Positions 22,943 through 34,013 of a stretch of 64,000 bases of DNA are shown piece by piece. Numbering within the stretch: the first letter of the stretch is position 1; each line of letters opens with the position of its first letter. Made by a program: the position numbers and the translations under genes. Origin of the DNA: Stereum hirsutum FP-91666 SS1 (taxonomy: Eukaryota > Basidiomycota > Agaricomycetes > Russulales > Stereaceae); contig NW_006763131.1 in NCBI RefSeq assembly GCF_000264905.1, positions 2,994,708 to 3,058,707 of the forward strand. The letters run 5' to 3'. The notes under the pieces were generated by a model that was given only the letters and a program-made list of their open reading frames with translations, was not told where the DNA came from and searched no databases.

Positions 22943-25762
22943 ATGCTCTTCTGTATGGCGTTCTCAGCGTTCTTGGCCTCTCTCTTGGTTGTGCCACTTT
23001 CCGTCCTTGCCGACGTCCCCGCCAGCTCGATTTCTAGTTCGCAATGGCAGTCACTAAACCATACCCTCGGTGGCAAGCTGTACAGCGCACTTCCTCTTGC
23101 CGCGCCCTGTTTCTCAGTCGTAAACGCCGCCAATGTTTCCGTCAACTCAGCAGCGTGCTCTGATGTCGAAGCGAACTACACTGATCCGCTCTACCGTGTT
23201 GAGAAATTCGGCGCCTATATGTTTGTGAGCATCTCTTTCTTGAGTTCACCCCGAGGCATTTGAGCTAACTGATGGGTGGGTAAACCTGTGGTCGGCTTGG
23301 AACGTGTAGCCTCATTGGGAGACTTGTCAGTCGACCGCGGAGAAATGCTTGCTGGATGTCACGAACACGAGCAATCCTTTGGCTTGGGAAGACAGCACCT
23401 GCTTCCAGGGAAGCGTTTCTCCGTACTACGTGAGTCTTTCATGGTTCCTTTCCACGATGCCAGGGCACTGAGGTGATGCCTAAGGTTGATGTGCAAGGCG
23501 CTTCGGACGTGCAAGCAACTTTTGCGTTTGCGAAAGATACAGGCGTCCGCCTCACAATCAAGAACTCGGGCCATGACTACAAGGTAGGCCCACGTTGACT
23601 TTCGTGTCTCTCAGATACTGACACCAACGCCGCGCAGGGACGAGCAAGCTCGCCGGATTCTCTAGGCCTTTGGGTACGTACATATTTTCTTTTCCGTCCT
23701 GGCAGCTTCTGTGATTTATTGACGTTGTTTCCAGGTACATCACCTAGACGCGGTACGCCACATCTTCCTTCCCTACCGCAACTCACATTTCAGAAGGACT
23801 GATCGTGGTCCATCAGATGTCATACGACGCCGAGTTCTCCCCTGAAAGTTGTAATACGACGTACAACGCTATGACCATAGGAGTGCGTTCATCTTTCGTC
23901 GATAATGATTTCGCAAGGCTAACGACCGGCGAAATCCCCAAGGGCGGTGTAGCATTCCATACTGTCTACGAGTTCGCTGAGGCCAACAACTTAACGTTCA
24001 TCGGAGGCTACCACCAGACTATCGCCGCAAGTGGCGGTTGGGTCCAGGTTCATATTCGCTTGTATTTTCTGTTCCCTTTTCACAGTCTGATCATTGGTGT
24101 AGGGTGGTGGCCACAGTATCCTCTCCCCAGTCTATGGCCTGGGCGCAGACCGCGTGCTGCAATTCAAAGTCGTCACTCCCGACGGCGAGCTTCGTGTCGC
24201 TAATGAATGTCAGAACGAAGATCTGTTCTGGTGCGTTTCTATGGGGTGCATACATTTTTGTGGACCGTTGGAGCTGATGTTATCATAAATGTGTGCCCGA
24301 CGGGTGTAACTTACAGGGCGTTGCGTGGAGGTGGTGGTGGCACGTTTGGTGTGGTTTTGGAAAGCACGCATCTCGTCGAACCGCAGATGTCGCTCCGAGT
24401 GTGAGTAATACCCCGTGATCTCACCGTCAACTCGTTCGCGAATACTTATGATAAACATATAGAGCGTCCATCTCTTTTACTCAGACTTCTAATAACTCAC
24501 GGGAATGGTTCGAGATCGTAGTGAACAACTCGTTGAGATGGGGTAACGAAGGCTGGGGTGGTCATATCGGGGTCAGTTTATCCTTATCCTCCCCTCAATC
24601 CTACTGGCGCGAATGTATATTCACGGGAAGTCGATGACCGGCAGGGAAACACCCTCATCCACGTTAACCCGCTGCTCACGCTCGCCGAAGCGAACACCTC
24701 GATGAAGAAAGCGGTTGATTTTGCGATCGCACAGGGTGGGACGGCCGTCATCGAAGAGTTACCATCGTGGTATCAATTCTTCACGAAGTACGTTGGTGCT
24801 GCTCAGGCCGTATGTATATCTTACTTGTTTCCCTCTGCGCTTTGGCGACTTATATTTCTCGTTCGCATTGCATCATTGACATGCATAGGCTGTCGGAGTC
24901 CAGACTATCCTCGGTACCCGCCTCATCCCGAACTCCATCTTTGAGAACGAAACGAGCCAGGCAGCGCTCGTCGATGTCATGGTCAACATGTTGGATTTTG
25001 CGAACCCGTACATCGTAGCGGGGACACCGCTCCTCTACAATACTACCGCCAACGCCACGAGCTACACACCGGCATGGAAGGACTCTCTCTGGAGTGTACG
25101 TCTACTTACTCAATTTTGCTCTGAGACAGGTCATGTTGATATTGGGTGTTTGCGTATTGGTGCGGTGGTGGTTGTGGTGGTCATAGCTCGGTTTGCATGC
25201 GATATGGCAGTATAACGCTACGGTATCGGAGATCACTACTGATTATGAGGATGTGGATACTGTGATGCAGCCTTACCGCGACCTGACGCCTAATTCTGGA
25301 GCTTATACCGTACGTCCTTGTTACTTGCCCGATTGGCCCACTAATGTGAACTCGCACTGACGAGATGTTGCACAATTGTTAGAACGAAGGCGACGTGTAC
25401 GAACCCGATCATGAATGTGAGTGTCATTGTCGCCCGCTTTGGGAATTCTACGTGTTCTGTGGCTTGATCTGACGGTGATTTCACCCGTAGACGCTTTCTG
25501 GGGAGATAATTACCCTGCTCTCCTCGCACTCAAGCAGAAATAGTACGTACCTTCCTATCGACAGAGAACTGAGGAAAGATATCGAGACTGACCGTGTGCT
25601 GCGCAGTGACCCTGATGGTCTGCTCGACTGTTGGATGTGTGGTGAGTCTAGCATTGTTCACCCCTCACTCTGCGCTCGAACAGTAACTCACACAGGTGTT
25701 TCCGTCCAGTGGGTTGGACGGGGTCACAGGCTCCACGATACGGTTGTTACATGGATATTTAA
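22943..25762 (+). CDS. Secreted FAD-linked oxidase, berberine-bridge-enzyme-like
   Basis: This is an extracellular flavoprotein oxidase of the PCMH/BBE superfamily, with about 570 residues and roughly 14 exons. The N-terminus is a signal peptide ([19 protein letters not shown], cleavage likely after VLADVPA). Then come [24 protein letters not shown], the FAD domain with [35 protein letters not shown], and [17 protein letters not shown]. The C-terminal BBE domain ends [16 protein letters not shown] and PRYGCYMDI. The His in GHDYKGR is the usual 8-alpha covalent FAD attachment site. The position where plant BBE carries a second linking Cys is occupied by SGGWVQGGG, so a single covalent bond is expected. 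Many N-x-S/T sites are present. Substrate cannot be told; carbohydrates, alkaloids and polyketide intermediates are all used in this family. Confidence 0.93.
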
Positions 25763-26214
25763 TTGCCCGACTTGGCAAGCTGCTTGTGGTTCGAAGGCAG
25801 ACTTTTTATTTTTTCTTATGAGTGCTCTGGATGCAGACTACATGCTTTTGTTTGGAAGCCGTTCTAGCTCGTCCTTGATGTGTTGCTGTTGGCGATGAAC
25901 GACGAACGGCGTACAATGATTGTTAATCTGCGGCGACCTCGGAGGGTAAGAATAAACATGTAGTGGCGCAAAGAACGCCAGTGTGCGACGATTCATATTC
26001 TTCATAGAGACATGGACTAGTGGGAGCTACATGGACCTCAGACTACAGTGCGGCGCATAATAGCTTACACACAAGGCTGATACAAACCCAAGATTTTTCT
26101 AAACCCAATAGCCCAACGAAAAGGAAAGTAAAAGGTAGGAGGGAAAGGAGGGAAAGGAAGGAAAGGAAGAAAACGACGGCAAACAGCACAAATACGCAAT
26201 AAATAGTTCGATAC
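25763..26214. other. Convergent intergenic region
   Basis: About 450 bases hold the 3' ends of the FAD oxidase and the rhodopsin-like gene. No gene is visible apart from a purine-rich low-complexity tract. Confidence 0.45.
26118..26175. repeat. GGAAA-type purine-rich low-complexity tract
   Basis: The plus strand shows an imperfect GGAAA/GGGAAA repeat through about 58 bases, on the 3' side of the rhodopsin-like gene. On that gene's strand it is a CT tract in the 3' untranslated region. Confidence 0.75.
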
Positions 26215-27997
26215 TCATCTGTCCGTCCTGCCATCGTCCGACAACGGCGACGGAGGCGCTTCATCATCCTTCTTCAACCTCGTCCCTTCAAACGCAGTAA
26301 CAGGAGTCCACCCCTCCTCCTCGTGCCCCACCCTCTCCTTCGCATCGAAACCCGTACCACGCTTCACATCGTCCCCATGACCCTCCTCCTCGTCCACATC
26401 CTCCACATCCACCCTCTCTCTCCTCGGTCGAATCGGCCCCAGAAGCACCGTATCCCGCCTATCCGTATCCACCTCCATATCCACCGTCACAGTCACCGCC
26501 GGCGGCCTCCTCGACCCCCACTCATCCCCTCCGCCCGCTCTCCCTCCCCAATTCAGACGCGTACCCCCAATAGTCTCTATGCTCCCGTTCTGACTCCTAT
26601 CTCCCTTCCAGAACTGGAGCCCCGATCCGAGCCCGAGTCTGAGTCGATGGGCGTTGTCGCCGTTGCTATTGGTGCTGTACCATCGGCCGCGGGGGTTGCG
26701 GCGCGAGCTGGCGCCTCCTTCGTCGGAGCTGGTGCGCGGGTGGTATTGGCCCGTGAGGAAGAGCTCGTCGTCTGCTTTGTTCAAGCCGAAGAGCCGGTAG
26801 ATTGCGGTGACAAGCAATGCGAGGTTGCTCACGATGACGGAGACTGCGGCCTGGATGAGGATTAATAAGGAAACGAGCAGGTGAGTATAATATGGCGATA
26901 TTCACCTCAACGTTGGCTGTGATGGCCTCCAGTAATCCGCTCGGACCCAGCACGAACACGCTGCAATATCCGGAGGTTTGATGAGTAAAGAGTGTATATA
27001 TTGTCGAATATCTAGATAAATTTGATACGCACCCGTGAATGACGCTTACAATCGTCGTGAACACGCTAGCGCAGAAAATGGCCATGAGCAGCCGATATCT
27101 CGTGCGCGAGACCGAGAGACCCCAAAGCAGACGCAGTGGAATAATGATGAGGATAATGTCCCCGACGATGTCCGCTGTACACCCATGAAGAGCTGTCAGC
27201 AACAAACTGAAAGGGAACATACAATGGGGAAGAACTGACTGCAAAGCTCAAGGATACCCACGTCTATCCCCAAGTGGCATTGCGGTTTTGCCAAAACCGT
27301 CCATTGCGGAGCGGTACGTATGCATCTCGGTATTTTTTGCGCCAATAATGCGATCACGAAGGCGACGAAGAGCCCGGCGGACCATTTCGCAAGCTGGTGC
27401 AGTCTGAATTGGACTGGAATGATCCGTATGAGAGCCGTGAGCATGCTCAACCGGGCGGCCCTATTTGTGGCAATCCACAACGACAGGTCCGTATGCATCG
27501 TGTTAGCAAGGGGCTATTGACAACGAATCGAAGGACGTCCGTGCGTCTCAGGAGATCCGTAAACACGGACGTGCCGGGCGTTTCGGGTTCGCGCTGAGAA
27601 AAGGCCAGTCGTGAAATGGCTGGGCTCACCAGAGTGTCAGTGTGAAGCTGATGTTGGCTAGCCAGTAGGCAATTATGCGAGTGTGGGCTGGCTGGTGGAG
27701 AGGTCCGACATCGGGGGTGTCTGTTCGGATCCAGACGGCGACGATGAGTACTATGGTCAGGACGAGAGAAATGGCGGCAAAGGCGTCATCCCATCCTAAA
27801 CGGTGGCGTTTAGTACGGTGATACAGTCGCCATGATGTAGTAAGGACTGCGAGGGCATGAAAGATCGTTATCACCGCTGCGCGATAGAAAAAGGATCAAG
27901 AAGTTCGGAAGTTCAACGTTCAGGTCAGCAAGGATATACAAAAATCAGACTAGGCCAACTCACTGCGAACGGCTGTTACAGAGGGCTCTGAAATCAT
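26215..27997 (-). CDS. Fungal rhodopsin-like seven-helix integral membrane protein
   Basis: The gene codes for a plasma-membrane-type protein of about 460 residues with several exons. It starts MISEPSVTAVR and continues with VITIFHALAVLTTSWRLY, then RLGWDDAFAAISLVL and TIVLIVAVWI. Next come RIIAYWLANISFTLTLW, the ARLSMLTALIRIIPV block, WSAGLFVAFVIALLAQK, QCHLGIDVGILELC, DIVGDIILIIIPLRLLWGL, and LLMAIFCASVFTTIVSVIHG. The last helix is VSNLALLVTAIYRLFGL. A long cytosolic tail is Asp/Glu/Arg-rich. The order, including GWDDA, the conserved Cys-x-LG and the P-L-R-L loop, fits the fungal rhodopsin-domain family. I see no retinal lysine assignment and would not call it a photoreceptor. It is not a Ste3 pheromone receptor. 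Function unknown. Confidence 0.8.
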
Positions 27998-29656
27998 AGG
28001 AGAAACATTAGTAGGGAGAAGGCCGGGGTGCTCGATGCGATGGTTGCTTTATATTTGCTCAGCTCGGCAGGATGAGCAAGGTACCGCGTCGTAGGAAGGG
28101 GCCCAAAGATCGCCGGATGTATAGACAAGTTAGCTTCTTTTCCCAAGACGATGTCAGGCGTACAGCATCTGTCGAGAGGCTCCTGAGCCGGGTGCCTTCA
28201 ACGCTTTGAGTTGCATTAGATGAGATCTCTGGATCTCCTACTAACCGTACGCGTGTTCGTCGAGGAAGCTTATGGTCGACAGCGGCAAATCATGGATTGG
28301 TGGAAGGAGTCGATAATACAAATTACATGGCACTCCGCATCCGGTCGTGTCCAGTGGCTGGTCGACCGTCGGACGATATTGAAGGCGACGTTACAACGGG
28401 CACGTAAACAAGGAGTTGTTTCAACATTTACAGAGAAAAAAACGCCGACGGTGGATCAAGAGACTGAATTGCAAGAAAGAGAGCGATGACCGCCTGCACG
28501 TGTTCGGATGGGTAGGCATCAATCAGAGCCGCGGTGATGTTTCCGGACGGAACGCGACCGTCCGAAATCCGAAGGTGAAATCGCGCCTACTTGATAGCTC
28601 GAATGGAAGCTACGAGAAATCAGCTATAGATGTAATACAACTTCGATGGGCTCTGGCGGCGAAGAATTTCGGAGGACTTTGAAAAAAAAATAAGACCAAT
28701 CTGTCTAGTCGGAGAGTTTGGTTCCACTCAACAGCACTCTGAGTCAACTTTGATTGATGCCAAGTGACGGGTGAGCCGAGCTATCGGTATCAGATTGCCT
28801 TTTACACATATGCGGTTAGCGAACAGATGCGGCCGGCCGTGCCACATCTCGCTGTGGCGAGTAACGTAGTACGGAGACAAGGAGCCGCACAGTGAGCTCG
28901 CATGGGGAAAAGTCGCTACGAACGTTACCTATGGGGAAGATCTAGGAGGACATATGTCTCCTTTCGTGGGGATAGTAGCTATGGACGTAACCTCGAACCC
29001 GGCAATCCATACCAAACGAGCCGCCAGCATACAAAACCTGACAGCACCATGCAAGACAAGACGCAACTGCATCTCCTCCTTCTCACTATACTGTGCCGTG
29101 CCGCCTTGCGTCCTCGCTCGATAGGTTAGAACAGACCCGGTGCTCTGAATATGGCCATAGGCGGCCGCACCTACAGACAGGCAGTATATCACGAAGACAC
29201 GTAGAAGTCATTAGTATGAACCGAAGCAAGAGCAAGAATCTTGGTGATTATTTGACTCGGACGACGACGATGGCTATGTATTGGAGAGAACGTTGTAAAG
29301 AGGGCAGCTCGGGGGTGGAGTGGAGAGGAAGAAGGGGGACATCGGCGAGGGCCGAGTACGTTTAGTTCGGGGTTGCCCGCGTGGCCGCCGGATTTCCCAG
29401 CTGTGCTTGCTCTCATCGTCTCCGACGTCCTTCTCGGCCCCTTCGCCGTCGTTGTCTTTCGTGAGCAAGTTACATATAATCTCTGAGCTAGGCGCTGACA
29501 CGATAATCTGCAGGCTGCCCGGGGTGCTGAGGCATGTTCTATTGACCACGGTGGTCATCCCGTTGAAGTGCAAACCTCTAATAGTCTGGCTGAACGCGCC
29601 TACGCTACGCTCAATCGTAATACCTCTCTTTTCTTGTCGCTCTTTCGACGGATAGT
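27998..29656. other. Intergenic, divergent rhodopsin-like gene / Ser-Pro-rich gene
   Basis: About 1.66 kb has only short open frames on both strands and no recognisable domain. The part after 29.3 kb is probably the leader of the Ser/Pro-rich gene and contains out-of-frame ATGs. Confidence 0.4.
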
Positions 29657-32600
29657 ATGTCTGAAGCAGAGGCCACCCTTTCGCCGTCGTGGCCCCCGCC
29701 GCGCTCCCCCCTTCCCCCTCACCGTCTCGCCATGCTCGCCAATGCACTCGGCATATCGACCCCCGTCCCCGGCTATTCTCTCACCGACTTTCCTTCTCCA
29801 GAACCACGGCGCTCTCCAACTCCATCATCCAATGCATCCACCAGCCATTTACGCCCTCATTCCCCCATGCCACCCTCCTCATCCAAATTTCTCCTCCATG
29901 TCATCCCTCCTACGCATCTTCCCCACGACTCCGACGCCTCAGACTCTTCTTCCATGACCCCTCCACCATCGAACGCCTCAGGTTACCACACTCAATTTAG
30001 ACGTGGAACCCTTGTTCCCCTCTTTCCCAGCCTACAATCTCAACTATTCGCCATTGCTAAGGAATATGCTCTCCCAAGTACCGCCGGTATGATCCTCTAC
30101 CTCGTCTCCTCAGCTCCCAGTCGGGCAACCTCTCCTAGTCTTGTCGGCTCTCCTGTCGACCCAAACGAGGAGCCAGGTCCCAGGCTTTCCGAAGAGATAT
30201 GGAAGCACCTCTGGGCACGGGTCGCCAAGTCCGAGCAGGATTCCTTCTCCAGAACTCCGTCTCCAAATCCCATCGGCCTTGGATTTTCCAATGGTTCCCG
30301 TTTCTCTCCAGTGGCCAACTCCGATCTAACTCCACAGTCGGACTCCACTCAACTTGCCCTACGACCGCTGGTCTCTCCTGGACGTGTCACTCCTCAGCCT
30401 TTTACAACCCCAATGACACCAAACCCGTCTACACCCTCTTCGTCCTCTGATCGTCACAACCCTTCTTCGTCGAACTCTCAATCTGACTGCGATACTCCCG
30501 ATTCATCTTTCCCGCCCGGATCCCAGGCAGACTCTCTCGAACTTCCAGGCTTACTTTCGTCTTCAATCATACCTATCCTTGCGAAGGTCGAATTCGATAT
30601 CGACAAACGGAAGGCGACATGGTACGAACCCTGGCTCCGGAGTCGAAAGGCCAATCATAAGAAGCGGTCAGCAGGGAGGTCGAGAGATGATGCTTCCACA
30701 AGATCGAAGTCAGTAGACGGGAGTGAAGCCGGGAAGGAGTCCAAGGGTGCACCGCTCAACTTGAAACTTGTCGATCGACAGGCTATTCCTCGCTTTCTAC
30801 TTTCGAATGAGAAAGAGGAAGAGTTGGACCCCGAGGACGAAAAGAAGCTTTCTGATTCACCTGTAGACACAGAGGATGGACTGAGTCCCGACCGACCGCG
30901 GCTTTCGGTCACGATCCCGACATCACCACCTCAGCGGAACGAGCGGCGGTCATCACCCACCACCGCTGGCACCATCAAACGCCCTGTGCCTCCACCACTC
31001 ACCTTGGCTGCCTCGCAACCCAGCGACATCGTATTCTCGGAGCTGACACCCAGCCCGCTACAGACGGCTATGAGCACCGGAAGCACAAAGCTAGCTTACC
31101 TTCAGGATGGTGCACCGTCGAGCTCGGACGACGACCTTGGAGGCGAGAGACCCAAAGTATCTGTGGAGTTCATGGAGAACGGAGATTTGGATGACTCAGA
31201 TCTTGTGGGTGGAAAGAGTCCATTGGATGAGAAGAGGGGCGGAGCATTCTTTGCGGAATTGGACTTGGGTTTGAACTTTGACGATAGCGGAGATGTACGT
31301 GACATGCTATCTCACTCTTACCCTTGTGAGGCTGACAGTCGGTCATCCTTGAACCTCTCATAGTTCGATGCAGACGATCCTCATGATCGTAGACGAAGTC
31401 AGTATGCCATGAAAGCTCAGTTGGACGAAATCGAGAAGGTCAGTAGAGGATTCCTTCCATTCCATGCCTTGCCTCCAGAAGTAACCCATTCCACGATGCA
31501 ATATAGGCCTTGGCCCAGTTCTCACCTCGCAAACTGAAGCACGAGCTCGAAGAGGATCCTGCTGATGGTTCGCCCGCTCGTCCGGGTTCCCTGGCGGCTG
31601 CGTCCATCACTTTGACGCCCTCTTCCGGGCATTCACATTTCCTGAATGCATCGTCCAGCGGGAGCAACGGGGGCTCTGTACGGCCAGATCCTAGTGCACC
31701 GAAGGACGAGTGAGTTCGTTATAAGTGCTGTTCTTAGTCATGTAATATTTGTCTTACGCTTGCCTGCGTGAACAGTCAACCTCCTGTGTGGCCTGCTGTC
31801 CCTTTCTCGATGCTCAAGAACGATAGCACGCCACCGTCACCAGAACTTGAGGACTTTCCTGCGCCACCTCAATTAGCTCTAAACGGCGTCTCACATGCCC
31901 TTCCAGTATCTCCTTACGCGAAAGTCAACAGGTCGTCCGCCGTGTCAACTGCTTCGGACGAGTCGTTGGCTCGCAAACGAGAATTCCAGGGAGAGGACGC
32001 GGATTATCCCGCTATCATTCCGCTCCCCCCGTCTCTTCGCCACCAAGAAAGCAGTAATTCGCCAATCATCCCCCTATCCGCAGATCCCTTTGGAAGATTC
32101 CCTTCGGAAGGCGAAACCGACTTCCGTACGTCAGATGAGCGCAAATCGGGCTCGCATATACATTACTCAACCTTTGAGATTCCTCCGGAGCGGAACGCCT
32201 CGTTGAATCGCAATGGTAGCAAGGGCGGCGAGAGCCAAAGCACGCCTCGCAAGCCTCCTTCCAGTCGATTCTCGATGGATTCCGAAGACAATCACGGGAA
32301 ACCCGCTTCTCCATCCCAATCCCAGCTACGACCGCCGACGACCGCACCGTCGTCGTCCTTGAATCCCGTCAAAAGTATCAGGAAGCTCTGGCGCAAGAGT
32401 AACAAGTCATCTGTCTCCTCAGGTCCTTCGTCCACGGCGCCGCCGCCGCCGGTTCCTGGTACACCCGCAACGCCACTCGCTAACGGTCGTTCATCACCCA
32501 GCGTCGCACAATCACCTCCAGGACAGGAAGTCGTGACCAATGCGATGATACCCCCTCGTCGGTCTTTGGCCCCATACCCCGAGCAAACTTACATGACTAC

Positions 32601-33351
32601 CGCACAAGCTATCCAGAAAGCTAGGGCGGAGGCTTCTATCAACACCATCGCCTTTGATCAGGAGTCTCCTTATCCCGTTCGCCGTTCACCGGCACCTTCC
32701 TTCCAGTCAGCGAATGCCGAGGGAGCACAGGCAACGAGGCCGGCGCATCAATCGCACGTCTCGACTTCGTCATTTGCATCCATGTCACCCCCTTCTTCAG
32801 GTGGTCCGCTAGACGGGAGCGTTCGAAAATCGATATTGAAGTCATGGAAGAAATCGCCTCCGAACAGTATATCGAAGGCGACCGGCGCTGTGCTCGCCAA
32901 TGGCTCTTCGTCAGATGGTCGTTCGAGTACGGAGCCCATGGTTCCGGCACGCAAGCGTCGACCGAGTGTCATTGAGTTCATGTCGGGCAGCAGGAGTTCC
33001 ATCGGCGCCAGCTCCGTTCTTTCTGAAATTCCTCCCAGTCCCGTTTTACCAGAACAGTACATGTCCTCCAATGCTGCTGCCAACCGCCTTTCGAAACATG
33101 CGCACTCACGGGTCCAATCCGTCGTTGATGCTCATGGCCGGAGGATGACTCCTGCATCGTCGCTCGAATCCTCGGCATCGTCGTCGTTACTCGCATCGCC
33201 GCCACCAAGGAACCAGCGGGGCCCTGGGCCAGGAATCTCGAGGGCGTCGCAGGAGGATGAGCCGTTTGAGATGATTGATACGGAGAAGACGGCCCATGGC
33301 AAAACACCGTCCTTGTCGTACCCATACCATGAATTGGATCACCAGGCGTGA
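29657..33351 (+). CDS. Large Ser/Pro-rich low-complexity protein, basidiomycete-type, function unknown
   Basis: A protein of about 1160 residues starts MSEAEATLSPSWPPPRSP. Exon 1 (29657-31291) is long, followed by two short exons (about 31364-31439 and 31507-31709) and a last exon from about 31776. Most of it is Ser/Pro/Thr-rich and likely disordered. More ordered blocks are FPSLQSQLFAIAKEYALP followed by STAGMILYLVSS; then LSEEIWKHLWARV; IPILAKVEFDIDKRKATWYE followed by PWLRSRK; and FFAELDLGLNFDD. Two basic segments, VKSIRKLWRKSNKSS and RKSILKSWKKSPPNS, look alike and could be interaction or localisation signals. The many SP/TP sites suggest regulation by proline-directed kinases. No catalytic domain is visible. 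I recognise this as a conserved type in mushroom genomes but cannot give it a role. Confidence 0.85.
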
Positions 33352-33608
33352 TCTGTCTTTCTTTCTTTCCTGTAACTTGATTACTTGTTTATACCTTTTA
33401 AGTTCTTTCGTCTCTCGCTATCCTCGCACTTTCGTTAGTCGCGTCCGTACCCGGATGGAACTATTTGTTCTTGTTCTACCTTGATTCCCTTTTCGCTTTT
33501 ATTCTTTCTGCTTATATACCTTGTTCTCCTCGCTGCCTCGAAGCTCTTCGAGGACATCTTCACACTCATCACCTACTTTTACACAGCAGTATTTGCATTT
33601 TTTATCGG

Positions 33609-33641
33609 TCACACACTCACACTCACTCTCACACACACACC
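33609..33641. repeat. CA/CT microsatellite in the 3' region of the Ser/Pro-rich gene
   Basis: Alternating CACACT/CACACA units run for about 33 bases, downstream of the stop codon. Confidence 0.8.
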
Positions 33642-33720
33642 ATCAGATTTCGTACTCGCAGATTCGGTGTCGCTATCCATCCATCTGAGAAATGTAATTT
33701 AATCAGTATAATTTGCTCAC

Positions 33721-33737
33721 GCTCTCTCTCTCTCTCC
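33721..33737. repeat. Short CT microsatellite
   Basis: A (CT)n run of about 16 bases lies between the convergent Ser/Pro-rich gene and hetC. Confidence 0.8.
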
Positions 33738-34013
33738 AACAGCCCGTACGAGCGATGTACGTCGTTCGTGTATGGAGAAGTTGTGGGGCTACGCCGTTTA
33801 CTTACTAAAGCACGGCGGTGATGGTGTTTTCGCCGCATGTAACGCGACCCGCGGGATCGAGAAGCCTCTACAATTCCATTGACTATGGGACAGACTAGTG
33901 ACCATCTAACGGACTACTACAATTGGAAGCGACTAAGGCTACAATACAACAACACGTATTACTTCTGACCAATGTCTAACCTTCACTTAGGACGGTGCCA
34001 CACAATTCAGCAC

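Noticed and set aside
26215..27997. Pheromone receptor of a mating-type locus
   Set aside because: The helix signatures are those of the fungal rhodopsin-like family, not Ste3. No short CaaX pheromone gene was seen nearby.
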